A stretch of 22,047 nucleotides of DNA from a virus, in IMG/VR virus record IMGVR_UViG_3300032073_002078, positions 1-22,047 of that record; one strand, written 5' to 3'. A program made the translations under genes and the position numbers. Below, in pieces: positions 14,066-21,623 of the stretch (the first letter of the stretch is position 1; every line of letters begins with the position of its first letter). The notes beneath the pieces were generated by a model. That model made no database searches and was not told the origin of the DNA. It was given only the letters and a program-made list of their open reading frames with translations.

Positions 14066-15446
14066 TACATTCTTTCTCTAACAATTCTTTAAATTCTGGA
14101 TGTAGAGTTCCTGTAAATTGTGGTTGTGATCCGAAGGCACCTTTATATCTTAATTCTAAATTAAATATTTTAACATTACCTCTCTTTAACCACATTTTAA
14201 TTTTAGCTGCTTCTTCAACAGAATCACCTTTAACACTTTCATCCCTCATAACAATTTCCCACTTCTTACCTTTCATTTTTTTCTCAATTCTATGATAGCC
14301 ACAAAGTAAAGTATTAACTTGAAAGTCAACTGAATTGCCTACAGTTACATTACCCTTTGAGGTAACATTACCTACACCTGTTGTCAATTGAAAATCAAAT
14401 TCCGCTTCATCTATATCTTTCTTTTTTAATTTATTGAATAAATTAACTTTTAAAATAACATCAATAAGACCTTCTGCAAATTTTTCAGCATATTCATTCA
14501 TAAGTTTTAATACACCTTGCCAATATTTACTTTTAGAACCACCATATAAAGATTCGTTCATAAACTTTCTCAATTTCCATTGTGTATTTGGTAAATCTCC
14601 TGAGCCATCTTTATTTTTTGCAAATAATTTTTGAATTAAAATTTTATCTGCTGCCTTTTTAATATCAAAGTTATTTTTTATTACTCCTTCACCTTTTAAA
14701 TCAATTAGTTTTATGTTTCCTGTTTTATAAGGATGCTTAATTGTTTTATAAAATATTTCTTTATTGTTTGATGGTAATGAAAAGCCTTTTATTTTTATAA
14801 TTTTATTGGTAATTGCTTGCTTTAATCTATCAGCAAAAAATTTATACTTAAACTCATCAACATCTTTCATTAATTTATTAAAGGTTGAATCACCTTCTAT
14901 AAGTCTATCAAATGCTTTATTAATAAGTGGTGGTGGGGTAGCCTTTTGAGTTGATTTTTTCTTTAAAGAAATGCCGTAATATTTTTTTACTCTTGCTTTA
15001 GCAGAATTATTTTCAACCATTATATCAGCAGAATTATATTGATATCCTCCACCTTCAGGTAAAGAAAACTTTTCAATCTCACTAGGCCATTTAGAGCCAG
15101 TCATAAAAACTTTTTTAGTTGGTTGATTGTCGCCTTTTTTTCTAGCAAAACCACGAATACCTAATGCAGCTGATATACCTACAGCAAAATCGCTTAAGAT
15201 TTTATCATTACTTGAATCAAGTATTTTCATAAACCCTTGTTCTTGCGAACCATCTGCAAAAACAACCTGGCCAACTTTAGCTTTAGGTCTACCAATTTTC
15301 ATAAGTGATTTAGCTTCTTCTAGTTTTTCAACTAAATCATCCCTATCTAATTTGTTTGAATTAAAACCTACTTGTAATTTTTTTAGTTCATCTGTAGTAA
15401 ACATTAATGCTGCCGCTGTACAGATTTCTGAAGCTTCGTATGCCAT
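14061..15446 (-). CDS. Large unknown protein with a possible PD-(D/E)XK-type site
   Basis: A 461-residue soluble protein that I do not recognise with confidence. Residues 139-162 read SADIMV (Asp141), then, after a Lys-rich loop, YYGISLKKK (156-164). Asp followed some 18 residues later by S-L-K on a strand is the arrangement in some PD-(D/E)XK endonucleases, where Ser replaces the Glu. The N-terminal 100 residues are helical. The C-terminus carries strand-rich segments such as VKIFNLELRYKGAFGSQPQF. It has an exact late promoter and a GAGAGAG site 3-9 bases from the ATG, so it is a late product. Nuclease function is a hypothesis; a structural role is equally open. Confidence 0.72.
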   Translation of the reverse strand: MAYEASEICTAAALMFTTDELKKLQVGFNSNKLDRDDLVEKLEEAKSLMKIGRPKAKVGQVVFADGSQEQGFMKILDSSNDKILSDFAVGISAALGIRGFARKKGDNQPTKKVFMTGSKWPSEIEKFSLPEGGGYQYNSADIMVENNSAKARVKKYYGISLKKKSTQKATPPPLINKAFDRLIEGDSTFNKLMKDVDEFKYKFFADRLKQAITNKIIKIKGFSLPSNNKEIFYKTIKHPYKTGNIKLIDLKGEGVIKNNFDIKKAADKILIQKLFAKNKDGSGDLPNTQWKLRKFMNESLYGGSKSKYWQGVLKLMNEYAEKFAEGLIDVILKVNLFNKLKKKDIDEAEFDFQLTTGVGNVTSKGNVTVGNSVDFQVNTLLCGYHRIEKKMKGKKWEIVMRDESVKGDSVEEAAKIKMWLKRGNVKIFNLELRYKGAFGSQPQFTGTLHPEFKELLEKECT

Positions 15447-15463
15447 ATCTCTCTCTTTATAAC

Positions 15464-15471
15464 TATTTATA
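15464..15471 (-). promoter_or_regulatory. T4-type late promoter TATAAATA next to the tRNA 3' end
   Basis: Exact TATAAATA starting on the base right after the CCA of tRNA-Thr. The predicted start site near 15458 leaves a 12-base leader, AAAGAGAGAGAT, that contains the ribosome site of the 461-residue gene. It is the clearest promoter and start pair in the window. Confidence 0.82.
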
Positions 15472-15547
15472 TGGTGCCCAAAGAAGGAATTGAACCTCCA
15501 ACCTACTGATTACAAATCAGTTGCTCTACCAATTGAGCTATTTGGGC
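15472..15547 (-). tRNA. tRNA-Thr (anticodon UGU)
   Basis: A 76-base tRNA including an encoded CCA. The acceptor stem GCCCAAA pairs perfectly with TTTGGGC, followed by discriminator A and CCA. The D arm is GCTCAATTGGTAGAGC. The anticodon stem ACTGA/TCAGT holds the loop TTTGTAA, giving anticodon TGT. The T arm GGAGG/CCTTC (one G-T pair) holds TTCAATT. It reads ACA threonine codons, which suit an AT-rich genome. The 5' end overlaps the stop codon region of the preceding protein gene by 10 bases, and the 3' end touches a late promoter. Confidence 0.96.
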
Positions 15548-15801
15548 TGAACACGAACACATAAGTGCTTGACAACGCCACCATTTTCTTGCCAGACTTT
15601 ATGTTTGTTTTGAAATTTTGCTAATTTATCTGCGTCTTCTTCAAAAAACGTTTCTGATATAATAGAGCCTGTAGGTTTCTCTACTACCTGCCAAAGTATC
15701 TTTCTACCTTTCTTAACTGGTTTCGTTTCGTAAGAAAGTGTATACTTATACTTTGCTGGTCTCTTGTCGTTTCTGCTGAACCTTACTTTTTGTTTTGCCA
15801 T
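15538..15801 (-). CDS. Small basic protein ending inside the tRNA gene
   Basis: An 87-residue protein from the ATG at 15801 (MAKQKVRFSRNDKRPAKYKY). A longer version from a TTG at 15825 is possible but less likely. The middle, KILWQVVEKPTGSIISETFF followed by EEDADKLAKFQNKHKVW, matches a small conserved family that I recall from marine T4-like phages, function unknown. The last codons and the TAG lie within the 5' acceptor stem of tRNA-Thr (10-base overlap). The start lies 56 bases inside the previous small gene, in another frame. An AAAGAAAAAG purine run precedes the ATG. Confidence 0.72.
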   Translation of the reverse strand: MAKQKVRFSRNDKRPAKYKYTLSYETKPVKKGRKILWQVVEKPTGSIISETFFEEDADKLAKFQNKHKVWQENGGVVKHLCVRVQPK

Positions 15802-15901
15802 TTTTCTTTTTCTTTTTATCCCCAAAAATATCTTCCCAATTAGCTTTATATTCTTTAGTAGGAACCATTTTATTACTCTTATAAAATCTAGGTCTGCCCA
15901 T
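15746..15901 (-). CDS. 51-residue basic protein (MGRPRFYK type)
   Basis: A short gene read directly from the sequence: starts MGRPRFYKSNKMVPTKEYKA, continues NWEDIFGDKKKKKNGK and ends in a Lys/Gln/Arg tail. Its ATG follows the stop of the oxygenase-like gene by one base. Short proteins with an MGRPxxYKxxxMVP start and a WxDIFG motif recur in marine T4-like phages as I recall, which supports a real gene. The 3' third overlaps the next gene in a different frame. Function unknown; the charge suggests nucleic-acid or protein binding. Confidence 0.7.
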   Translation of the reverse strand: MGRPRFYKSNKMVPTKEYKANWEDIFGDKKKKKNGKTKSKVQQKRQETSKV

Positions 15902-15902
15902 A

Positions 15903-16454
15903 TTATTTCCAGTACGTATTAAAACTTAATACTATCCTTTCATCACTTTGATTAACACTACCACCTGAACCGTGCATTAAATAACTAGGCCACATTACCA
16001 ATAGTCCTTTTTCAGGTGTTAATTCATAAATTTGTTCGTGTGGTGAAACAGCAGTTGGTGGCCTTGGAGTAAGTGGATTTTTAAAGACTAACTTGCTACT
16101 ATGTTCATCACATTTTAGAAATATAATACCAGAAATAACTGAATTAGGATGATTATGCCACTCTAATGTACTATCTCTACCTTGTATATTACACCAAGAG
16201 TCTGCCATTCTTTGATTAGGTGCAGCTATTGGTACTTCTTTTAAAATTTTTTTTTGTATATCACTATGAAAATCTAAAATGTTAGGGTTTTGTTCTTGCA
16301 TAGCAACGTATGTTGACTTAGCAGAACCTTTAAAGAAATTATAATCTAATAAATCTTTTTGTAAAATACTATTAGTTACTAAATCTATTTCATCATCATT
16401 TAAAAAATTATATTTCTTCCATATATCTAGTGTAAAAATTGGTTGAGTATCCAT
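15903..16454 (-). CDS. 2-oxoglutarate/Fe(II) oxygenase-like protein
   Basis: A 183-residue protein with the double-stranded beta-helix pattern of a 2OG-Fe(II) oxygenase of the TIGR02466 type. The pattern includes SWCNIQGRDSTLEWHNHPNS, where His100 and His102 are candidates for the metal site, then SGIIFL. Further on are LLVMWPSYLMHGSGG with His161 as the distal metal ligand, and DERIVLSFN with Arg173 as the probable 2-oxoglutarate anchor. Such enzymes hydroxylate proteins, nucleic acids or small molecules; the substrate here is unknown. Its ATG overlaps the helicase TAA (TAATG), so it is coupled to the replication genes. 2OG oxygenases are frequent in marine T4-like phages. The superfamily call is firm; the reaction is not. 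Confidence 0.85.
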   Translation of the reverse strand: MDTQPIFTLDIWKKYNFLNDDEIDLVTNSILQKDLLDYNFFKGSAKSTYVAMQEQNPNILDFHSDIQKKILKEVPIAAPNQRMADSWCNIQGRDSTLEWHNHPNSVISGIIFLKCDEHSSKLVFKNPLTPRPPTAVSPHEQIYELTPEKGLLVMWPSYLMHGSGGSVNQSDERIVLSFNTYWK

Positions 16455-17848
16455 TATACTTTAAAATCCGAAAACTTATCGTAAGCGATATCTTTTTCTT
16501 TTGGTTGTTCTTCTTGTTGATTTGAGTCAACTATGTTTTGTGCTTGTTGACCTACGTCATACAATCTCATTTTTGCTCTATCAACACCTATAATAAATGA
16601 CCTATTAATACCTGGATCGTTATATCTATTCTTCAATTGTTTAATTTTTAACTGTCCTAATGCTTCTAAATCCTCATTTGATATGATTGCAAACATAAAG
16701 TCTGCTGTTGCTGGTAATCCAAAACTTTCTGCTGTATCTTCTAGTCCTATATCTGTACTCATAAAACCAGTTCTTGTTGTTTGTGTAGCAGAAAACAATG
16801 GTACATTAAATTCTACTGCAAGTCCTCTTAATTCTTCTGCAATTGCTTTGATATAGAAATAAGAACCTATATTACCACCTTTAAATCTACTTGACGCACA
16901 TATATTTAAATAATCTATGAACACTACATCTGGTTTAAAACTTTTCTTTAATGCAAGTTCATTAAACAATGCTCTAAAGTGTCCACTATGAGCAGACGCT
17001 GTTGGATATTCTTTAATAATTAATTTACCACCAGTCTTCTGTCTTATCTTCTCTATTTTATTATCATATAAATCTTTTGGCATTGTATGTAAATCGTCCA
17101 TAGTTACATCTAATAAGTTTGCGTCAATTCTTTCAGCAATTCTTTCTTCTGCCATTTCTAAAGTGATATACAATACATTTAAACCTTGTGCCAAATAAGC
17201 ACTTGCACAATGACACATAAACAAAGACTTACCTACACCTGTGCCTGCCAATGCAATATTCAAAGTCTTACTTGGAATACCACCTTTGGTTATTCTATTC
17301 ATATAATCTAAATCAAATTGATATTTTGTTTCTTTAGTATGATACCATTTAAATCTTCTATCAGCGTCATCTATATAATCGTGACCTATATGTTGGTCAA
17401 AAGATACTGCTAATGCGTCTGCTAATATACTAGGTATTGCTTCTGGTGTTCTTTTAGTATCTTTCTTATCTAAAATTCTAATACCATCTAATACAGCATT
17501 ATGTACTGCTCTATCTTTACAAAACTTTTCAGTTACATCTAACAACCATTTAGGATCGGAATCTATTTTAGTTATAGAATTAATATTATCTTTTAATGTA
17601 TTAATTTCATCTTCATTAATATCTTTTCTTTGCCCTAATTCAATTGTAATAGATTCTTTTGTTGGTATATTATTATACTTCTCAACAAACTTATATATTT
17701 CTGTAAATAAAATCTTATCAGTTCGTAATGGAAAGTAATCTTCTTTTAAGAAAGGTAATACTTTTCTAGCATAATCTTCGTGAAAGAAAAGATTATTTAA
17801 GATAGTTGTTTCTAATCTATCTGAATTATGAAATGACTGCTGTACCAT
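16454..17848 (-). CDS. 41: Replicative DNA helicase (T4 gp41/DnaB type)
   Basis: A 464-residue hexameric 5'-3' helicase, close in length to T4 gp41. The N-terminal helical domain (1-150) precedes the RecA-like motor. Walker A is AGTGVGKS (201-208), the catalytic Glu is in TLEMAEERIAER (Glu231), and Walker B is VVFIDYL (308-314). A polar SATQTTR motif (353-359) corresponds to the DnaB sensor, and the DRAKMR segment (423-428) is an arginine-finger candidate. The C-terminal tail is acidic, Gln-rich and probably flexible. It unwinds DNA ahead of the polymerase and works with the primase and loader, neither of which is in this window. The ATG lies inside the end of the 108-residue gene (23-base overlap), close to UvsX as in T4. 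Confidence 0.95.
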   Translation of the reverse strand: MVQQSFHNSDRLETTILNNLFFHEDYARKVLPFLKEDYFPLRTDKILFTEIYKFVEKYNNIPTKESITIELGQRKDINEDEINTLKDNINSITKIDSDPKWLLDVTEKFCKDRAVHNAVLDGIRILDKKDTKRTPEAIPSILADALAVSFDQHIGHDYIDDADRRFKWYHTKETKYQFDLDYMNRITKGGIPSKTLNIALAGTGVGKSLFMCHCASAYLAQGLNVLYITLEMAEERIAERIDANLLDVTMDDLHTMPKDLYDNKIEKIRQKTGGKLIIKEYPTASAHSGHFRALFNELALKKSFKPDVVFIDYLNICASSRFKGGNIGSYFYIKAIAEELRGLAVEFNVPLFSATQTTRTGFMSTDIGLEDTAESFGLPATADFMFAIISNEDLEALGQLKIKQLKNRYNDPGINRSFIIGVDRAKMRLYDVGQQAQNIVDSNQQEEQPKEKDIAYDKFSDFKV

Positions 17849-18152
17849 CTTTTAATTGTGTTTCTAAAATTTCTATTAATATATCACCAATATACTCCAC
17901 AAACTCATTATTGTCAACGTTCAATACTTCATCTGTAGGATTTACTTTAACAACAAAATCAAACTTCATAGGTAAAGTACCATCAGGATTTTCATCTTTA
18001 GCAAATCCAAGTTTGCCATAATGATATATTACACCTCTATACTTACCTTCTTTAAGTTTTATACAAGAAAAATCATCACCTTCTCTTTGAGCATAGGTGA
18101 ATCTTTTACTCTTCGTCTGATCCGTATGTGAATTTTTGTCTTGCGTGTTCAT
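17826..18152 (-). CDS. Unknown protein between uvsX and the helicase gene
   Basis: A 108-residue, probably beta-rich protein, with [20 protein letters not shown] near the middle and [16 protein letters not shown] after it, a pattern I recall from marine T4-like phages at the same position. It occupies the slot of T4 gene 40 (between uvsX and 41) but does not look like gp40, having no membrane segment. It overlaps UvsX by 47 bases at its start and the helicase by 23 bases at its end, so all three are translationally linked. The ribosome site is weak. A replication or recombination accessory role is inferred from context only. Confidence 0.7.
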   Translation of the reverse strand: MNTQDKNSHTDQTKSKRFTYAQREGDDFSCIKLKEGKYRGVIYHYGKLGFAKDENPDGTLPMKFDFVVKVNPTDEVLNVDNNEFVEYIGDILIEILETQLKDGTAVIS

Positions 18153-19131
18153 CTATTTTTTCTAATACTTCTTTTGTAAAATATTTTTCTGGTTCATCAT
18201 TGATTGCTTTACCAAATACTTTAGAACCATCTGGCATTTCATATCTTGTTGATACTTTCTTAAAGATACCTGCCTCTTCACCAAGTTGAAGAAGACCATA
18301 ATGTTTATCTAGTCCTCTTTTATATGTTAACTTAACATCAATTTGAGAATTTTCTTTTGTGATTCTTGACTTATAGGTTTTGCAATGAATAATATTACCA
18401 ACTACTTCTGTACCGATTTTTTCTTTTCGTTTACCTAGATAGATGATTGTAGAGGCAGCGTATTTCAATCCTGAACCGCCACCCATTTCTTTTTGTGGGA
18501 ACATAGAACCAATAACATCATAAGTGTGATTGGTCATTAACATAGGAACATTTGCTTGTCCTAGTTTAAGTGTTAAAACTCTAAATGTAGATTTGACTAT
18601 TTGACTTCTAGTCATATCTCTTGTTTCTTTACCTTCTGCTGTGTCTGTCATTTCTTTTGTAGTAGATAACATACCTAAACTATCTAATACAAACATCAAA
18701 GGTTTTCTTTCTGAATCTGATTGTTGTAAATACTTGTCTAATATTTTTATTGATTGACTTCTAAATTCTTGTACTGTTGATACTGGTACAACTACAACTC
18801 TGGAACTATCAACACCTCTTGCCTCTATCATATCTTTTGATACTGCATTTTCTGATTCAAATAAAACAACGCCTGCGTCTTTGTCTTTATCTAAATAATT
18901 TTTTAAAATACCTAATGCAAAAAATGTTTTACCAGTTGCGGCCTCGCCTGCGATTGCTGTTATACGGTTGCCTGGTAGTCCACCATAAATTGAACCTGAT
19001 AAGAGAGCATTAAAAGAATAAGAACCTGTATCTATAAATGAAGTTACATCACCTGCTGTGATTCCATCACTTGCTAAACTAGCAAATTCATTTCCTGTTT
19101 CTTTAATTATTTCTTTTAGAAAGTCTTTCAT
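18106..19131 (-). CDS. uvsX: UvsX-type RecA recombinase
   Basis: A 341-residue strand-exchange ATPase that forms filaments on single-stranded DNA and drives recombination-dependent replication. Walker A is GEAATGKT (62-69), followed by FESENA (91-96) with the catalytic Glu, and Walker [10 protein letters not shown] (145-153). The DNA-binding loop region [15 protein letters not shown] (215-229) is typical of phage UvsX. The C-terminus is acidic (YGSDEE), like other RecA family tails. GAGGAG lies about 13 bases before the ATG, inside the upstream 57-residue gene. Length and motif order match T4 UvsX (about 390 residues) with a shorter C-terminus. Neighbours gp41 and gp43 reinforce the call. Confidence 0.95.
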   Translation of the reverse strand: MKDFLKEIIKETGNEFASLASDGITAGDVTSFIDTGSYSFNALLSGSIYGGLPGNRITAIAGEAATGKTFFALGILKNYLDKDKDAGVVLFESENAVSKDMIEARGVDSSRVVVVPVSTVQEFRSQSIKILDKYLQQSDSERKPLMFVLDSLGMLSTTKEMTDTAEGKETRDMTRSQIVKSTFRVLTLKLGQANVPMLMTNHTYDVIGSMFPQKEMGGGSGLKYAASTIIYLGKRKEKIGTEVVGNIIHCKTYKSRITKENSQIDVKLTYKRGLDKHYGLLQLGEEAGIFKKVSTRYEMPDGSKVFGKAINDEPEKYFTKEVLEKIDEHARQKFTYGSDEE

Positions 19132-19276
19132 ATTCGTTCCACTCCTCTTCCGTATAACTTATTGTGTACCATTTGATGTTGTTAATATAACATAATTCTC
19201 TTACCGAGTCAAGTTCCGTTGGTAGAAAATTTTGACTAATGTAATCATTATATCTTCTATATACTGTTATTCTCAT
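19103..19276 (-). CDS. 57-residue protein overlapping the uvsX start
   Basis: A short open frame from the ATG at 19276 to a TAA inside uvsX (29-base overlap). The product starts [20 protein letters not shown], includes [20 protein letters not shown], and ends with a charged helix. The composition (Tyr, Asn and charged residues) looks like a genuine small protein, and it fills an otherwise empty 150-base gap. No Shine-Dalgarno sequence is seen. The late-promoter-like element at 19280 would start a message at about this ATG, so translation from that message would be leaderless or absent. Function unknown. Confidence 0.6.
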   Translation of the reverse strand: MRITVYRRYNDYISQNFLPTELDSVRELCYINNIKWYTISYTEEEWNEYERLSKRNN

Positions 19277-19279
19277 ACA

Positions 19280-19287
19280 TATTTATA
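19280..19287 (-). promoter_or_regulatory. T4-type late promoter TATAAATA upstream of uvsX
   Basis: Exact TATAAATA at the 3' end of the second methyltransferase gene, just before the gene pair 19103-19276 and uvsX. The predicted start site falls near 19274, so the message would carry uvsX with a long leader. A late promoter for a recombinase is unexpected, and the match could serve an early sigma-70-type role or be chance. Confidence 0.6.
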
Positions 19288-20512
19288 TAAATGCCTCTAG
19301 CGTCCCTAATCTTGAATTCTTAAATAGGTCTATCTTCTCACCAAAACACCATACATTTTCAATATAAGTCATAGCCATAAAGATATTTAACTCTTCTTTA
19401 GTCTTAAATTTCTTATTACCTTGTGGTCTTTGCATAATTCTCATACCAATCTGACCTAAAAACTTATCTTTAAATCTATCAACTAGTTCATCACTTGACC
19501 TATATCTTACAGTCTTAATTTTTGGATCCATAATATTAACAAACATATATTTTGATTTACTTAAAGTCTTTTCTGCAACTGGAAGATAAAAATTATCTCT
19601 CCATTGTTCATATTCATTAAACTTAAACCAAGATTGATTCTCTTCTTTCTCACCACCTTTATTATATTGTTCAGTACTAAAGTAAGGTGGACTTGTAAAT
19701 GCACAATCTATATTTGGTAGTTCATTATAAGGTAAGTCTTCTGCACCACAATTCCATATCTTAACAGTTTTGTTTTTAAAGAATTTACTATACTCTTCTA
19801 TCTGTTTTTGATATATTCTATATGTATTTGGATTAGGATCACAACCATAATAGTGTGTTGCCTTACTAGCAAAGAAACCAGCAAGTCTATCTCCCCAACC
19901 ACAACTGGTATCTAATACTGTTTCTGCATTGGTTAAATCATATATTGTTTTTGCAACAACTGGTTTAAATTGTGTTGCAATATATGTACCCAATCTAAAT
20001 GCACTCATATATACATCTTCATCTAAAACTCTTTTTGTATTAATACCTCTCCATATAGGACCTAAACACTTCCATATATCTCTTGCATTACCATTTTGCC
20101 AAACTTCTATCGGCGCTCTAAATCCATAACTAGAACAATTTAATCTCAACTCTTGCATAAAATAATTAGAAGAAGTATTAAATGTATTAGGACCATCTAT
20201 GATACCTAAACCATATTCTTTAAAATTATATTTGTAATCTTCATACTTTTCAAATACATCTTTAGTTATTTGTTCTTTAGGTGTACATATAGCAGAAGTA
20301 TCATACTTTGATAATGCAATTATATTATTACGCATATCATCATAAGATATTTTTCTTAAAGGAAATTCTGGTCTATTTTCAGCAATATATTCTGATAATA
20401 ATTCTCTAAATTTTTCTTTACCTAACTCTTCTGTCCATCTATCAAATTGAATAGTGTCCATTATAGGCAGTCTATTTTCGTTTGCGTATTGTTTAAGGTC
20501 TAGGTTTTTCAT
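19283..20512 (-). CDS. DNA methyltransferase-like protein with TSPPY motif
   Basis: A 409-residue protein with the Rossmann methyltransferase order of S-adenosylmethionine site first and catalytic motif second: VLDTSCGWGDRLAGF (199-213) is motif I, YYGCDPNPNTY follows as the acidic end of strand 2, and CAFTSPPYF (270-278) is motif IV. TSPPY usually marks amino-group methylation of cytosine N4 or adenine N6, but the domain order differs from the common beta-class cytosine-N4 enzymes. The N-terminal 190 residues are a family-specific helical domain, perhaps for target recognition. GGAA lies shortly before the ATG, inside the end of a 31-residue peptide gene. The base and sequence targeted are unknown. 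No partner nuclease gene is adjacent, so protection or regulation is more likely than classical restriction. Confidence 0.82.
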   Translation of the reverse strand: MKNLDLKQYANENRLPIMDTIQFDRWTEELGKEKFRELLSEYIAENRPEFPLRKISYDDMRNNIIALSKYDTSAICTPKEQITKDVFEKYEDYKYNFKEYGLGIIDGPNTFNTSSNYFMQELRLNCSSYGFRAPIEVWQNGNARDIWKCLGPIWRGINTKRVLDEDVYMSAFRLGTYIATQFKPVVAKTIYDLTNAETVLDTSCGWGDRLAGFFASKATHYYGCDPNPNTYRIYQKQIEEYSKFFKNKTVKIWNCGAEDLPYNELPNIDCAFTSPPYFSTEQYNKGGEKEENQSWFKFNEYEQWRDNFYLPVAEKTLSKSKYMFVNIMDPKIKTVRYRSSDELVDRFKDKFLGQIGMRIMQRPQGNKKFKTKEELNIFMAMTYIENVWCFGEKIDLFKNSRLGTLEAFI

Positions 20513-20588
20513 TGTTCCATAATATTAATAATAACATTGGTATTATAATACATAAAGCTGATAAAGTCAATGCAAGTAATAATGTCAT
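20493..20588 (-). CDS. 31-residue single-span membrane peptide
   Basis: Starts MTLLLALTLSALCIIIPMLL and ends LILWNNEKPRP: one hydrophobic helix with a short charged tail. Its ATG overlaps the TGA of the beta-class methyltransferase (ATGA), and its stop lies 20 bases inside the next methyltransferase gene, so it bridges the two. The coupling and coherent composition support a real gene. Function unknown; small membrane peptides of this kind are common in T4-like replication regions. Confidence 0.55.
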   Translation of the reverse strand: MTLLLALTLSALCIIIPMLLLILWNNEKPRP

Positions 20589-21490
20589 ACAAAAAACTTA
20601 TTCACTTTCTTTAATCTATTCTCTATGTCTTTAAAATAATTCTTTTCTCTTTCTATTAAATAGTATTTTCTACCTTCTAATAATGCAGCCTCACCAGTAG
20701 TACCTGTACCTGCAAATGGATCCAATACTGTACCATCTTTAGGTGTAACTAACTTAACAAGATATCTCATTAAATCTAATGGTTTAACTGTAGGGTGTTC
20801 AGTATCTCCTTTTTCTTTTTTACTTGCCTTATGACAATAAAAATACTTTGCCCACTCTTCTGCTATTCCATCGTGTATAACATTAGCAGGATATCTTCCT
20901 TTTATTTTTTCTCCTGCACCTGTTTTCTTTAAACCTAATTTATAAACTGCTTCTTTATGTTTTTTAGGTTCTCTTCTGTTTTTAGTTGTGTCCCACTCAT
21001 ATCCAGGTACTCTACTCTCATCTATGTTTAAACTTTTATTAACTCCTTTACGTGCCATTACAATAGGTTCGTGACCAGGTTTCAAATAATTTTTTCTTTT
21101 AGGAAATCCACTACCATATATCCAGTTTATCATATCAAAAATTTCAAAACCTGCGTCTTCAATTGCAACTGCCATTCTATGATAATTTCTAGTGGCAGCA
21201 AATGCCAATAGAACACAACCAGGTTTCATAACTCTATATACTTCTTTCCAAAAATCTTTATTAAATGCTATATCACCACCGTCCCAAGTCTGTCCCATAA
21301 ATCCTTTTGCAGCTCTATGATAAGGTCCATTACGACCTTCTTTCTCATCTTTATTATTAATTCCTTTTTGACCTGGTCCAAATCGTTTAAGTATAGACGC
21401 CAAATGATATGGTGGATCAGTTACACACGAATCAAACGTATTCTCTTTAAGTGTTTTTAAATGTTTTAAACTTTCTTCGTTAACTAACAT
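20585..21490 (-). CDS. Beta-class DNA methyltransferase (probably adenine-N6)
   Basis: A 301-residue site-specific DNA methyltransferase. Catalytic motif IV DPPY (25-28) comes first, and the S-adenosylmethionine site DPFAGTGTTG (257-266), preceded by HPTVKPLDLMRYL (232-244), comes last. This is the beta-class order. The roughly 130-residue segment between (about 115-230), with FPKRKNYLKPGHEPIVMARK, holds the target recognition region. DPPY favours adenine N6, although cytosine N4 is possible. The start overlaps the 47-residue membrane peptide gene by 11 bases. It probably marks phage DNA or evades host restriction; the recognition sequence cannot be read from the protein. Confidence 0.9.
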   Translation of the reverse strand: MLVNEESLKHLKTLKENTFDSCVTDPPYHLASILKRFGPGQKGINNKDEKEGRNGPYHRAAKGFMGQTWDGGDIAFNKDFWKEVYRVMKPGCVLLAFAATRNYHRMAVAIEDAGFEIFDMINWIYGSGFPKRKNYLKPGHEPIVMARKGVNKSLNIDESRVPGYEWDTTKNRREPKKHKEAVYKLGLKKTGAGEKIKGRYPANVIHDGIAEEWAKYFYCHKASKKEKGDTEHPTVKPLDLMRYLVKLVTPKDGTVLDPFAGTGTTGEAALLEGRKYYLIEREKNYFKDIENRLKKVNKFFV

Positions 21491-21623
21491 AACTTACCGC
21501 CACAAATTTAATTAATAATAACATTAAACAAAACTTCCAAAATGATATTTTAGTCATAGCAAATATCTCTCCTACTCTTACAGCAAATACTATAATAGCT
21601 AGAAATAATAACTGGTCTATCAT
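21480..21623 (-). CDS. 47-residue two-span membrane protein
   Basis: Uses the ATG that overlaps the polymerase stop as ATGA. The longer frame beginning further upstream would overlap the polymerase by 46 bases and is less likely. The sequence starts MIDQLLFLAIIVFAVRVGEI and ends LMLLLIKFVAVSYVS, giving two hydrophobic helices (about 4-18 and 29-44) joined by a short polar link. It is a probable inner-membrane protein of unknown role, translationally coupled to the polymerase and the methyltransferase. Confidence 0.6.
   Translation of the reverse strand: MIDQLLFLAIIVFAVRVGEIFAMTKISFWKFCLMLLLIKFVAVSYVS

Noticed and set aside
15127-15462. Plus-strand open frame of 111 codons
   Set aside because: It lies opposite the start of the 461-residue late gene, which has a promoter and ribosome site of its own.
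15802-15825. Longer start for the 87-residue protein (TTG at 15825)
   Set aside because: A TTG start is less likely than the ATG at 15801, and the added residues are only the Lys/Arg reading of a purine run that belongs to the overlapping gene.
17826-18152. Gene 40 homologue of T4 at the uvsX-41 interval
   Set aside because: Position matches, but the protein lacks a membrane segment and shows no resemblance to gp40 that I can recognise, so only position is shared.
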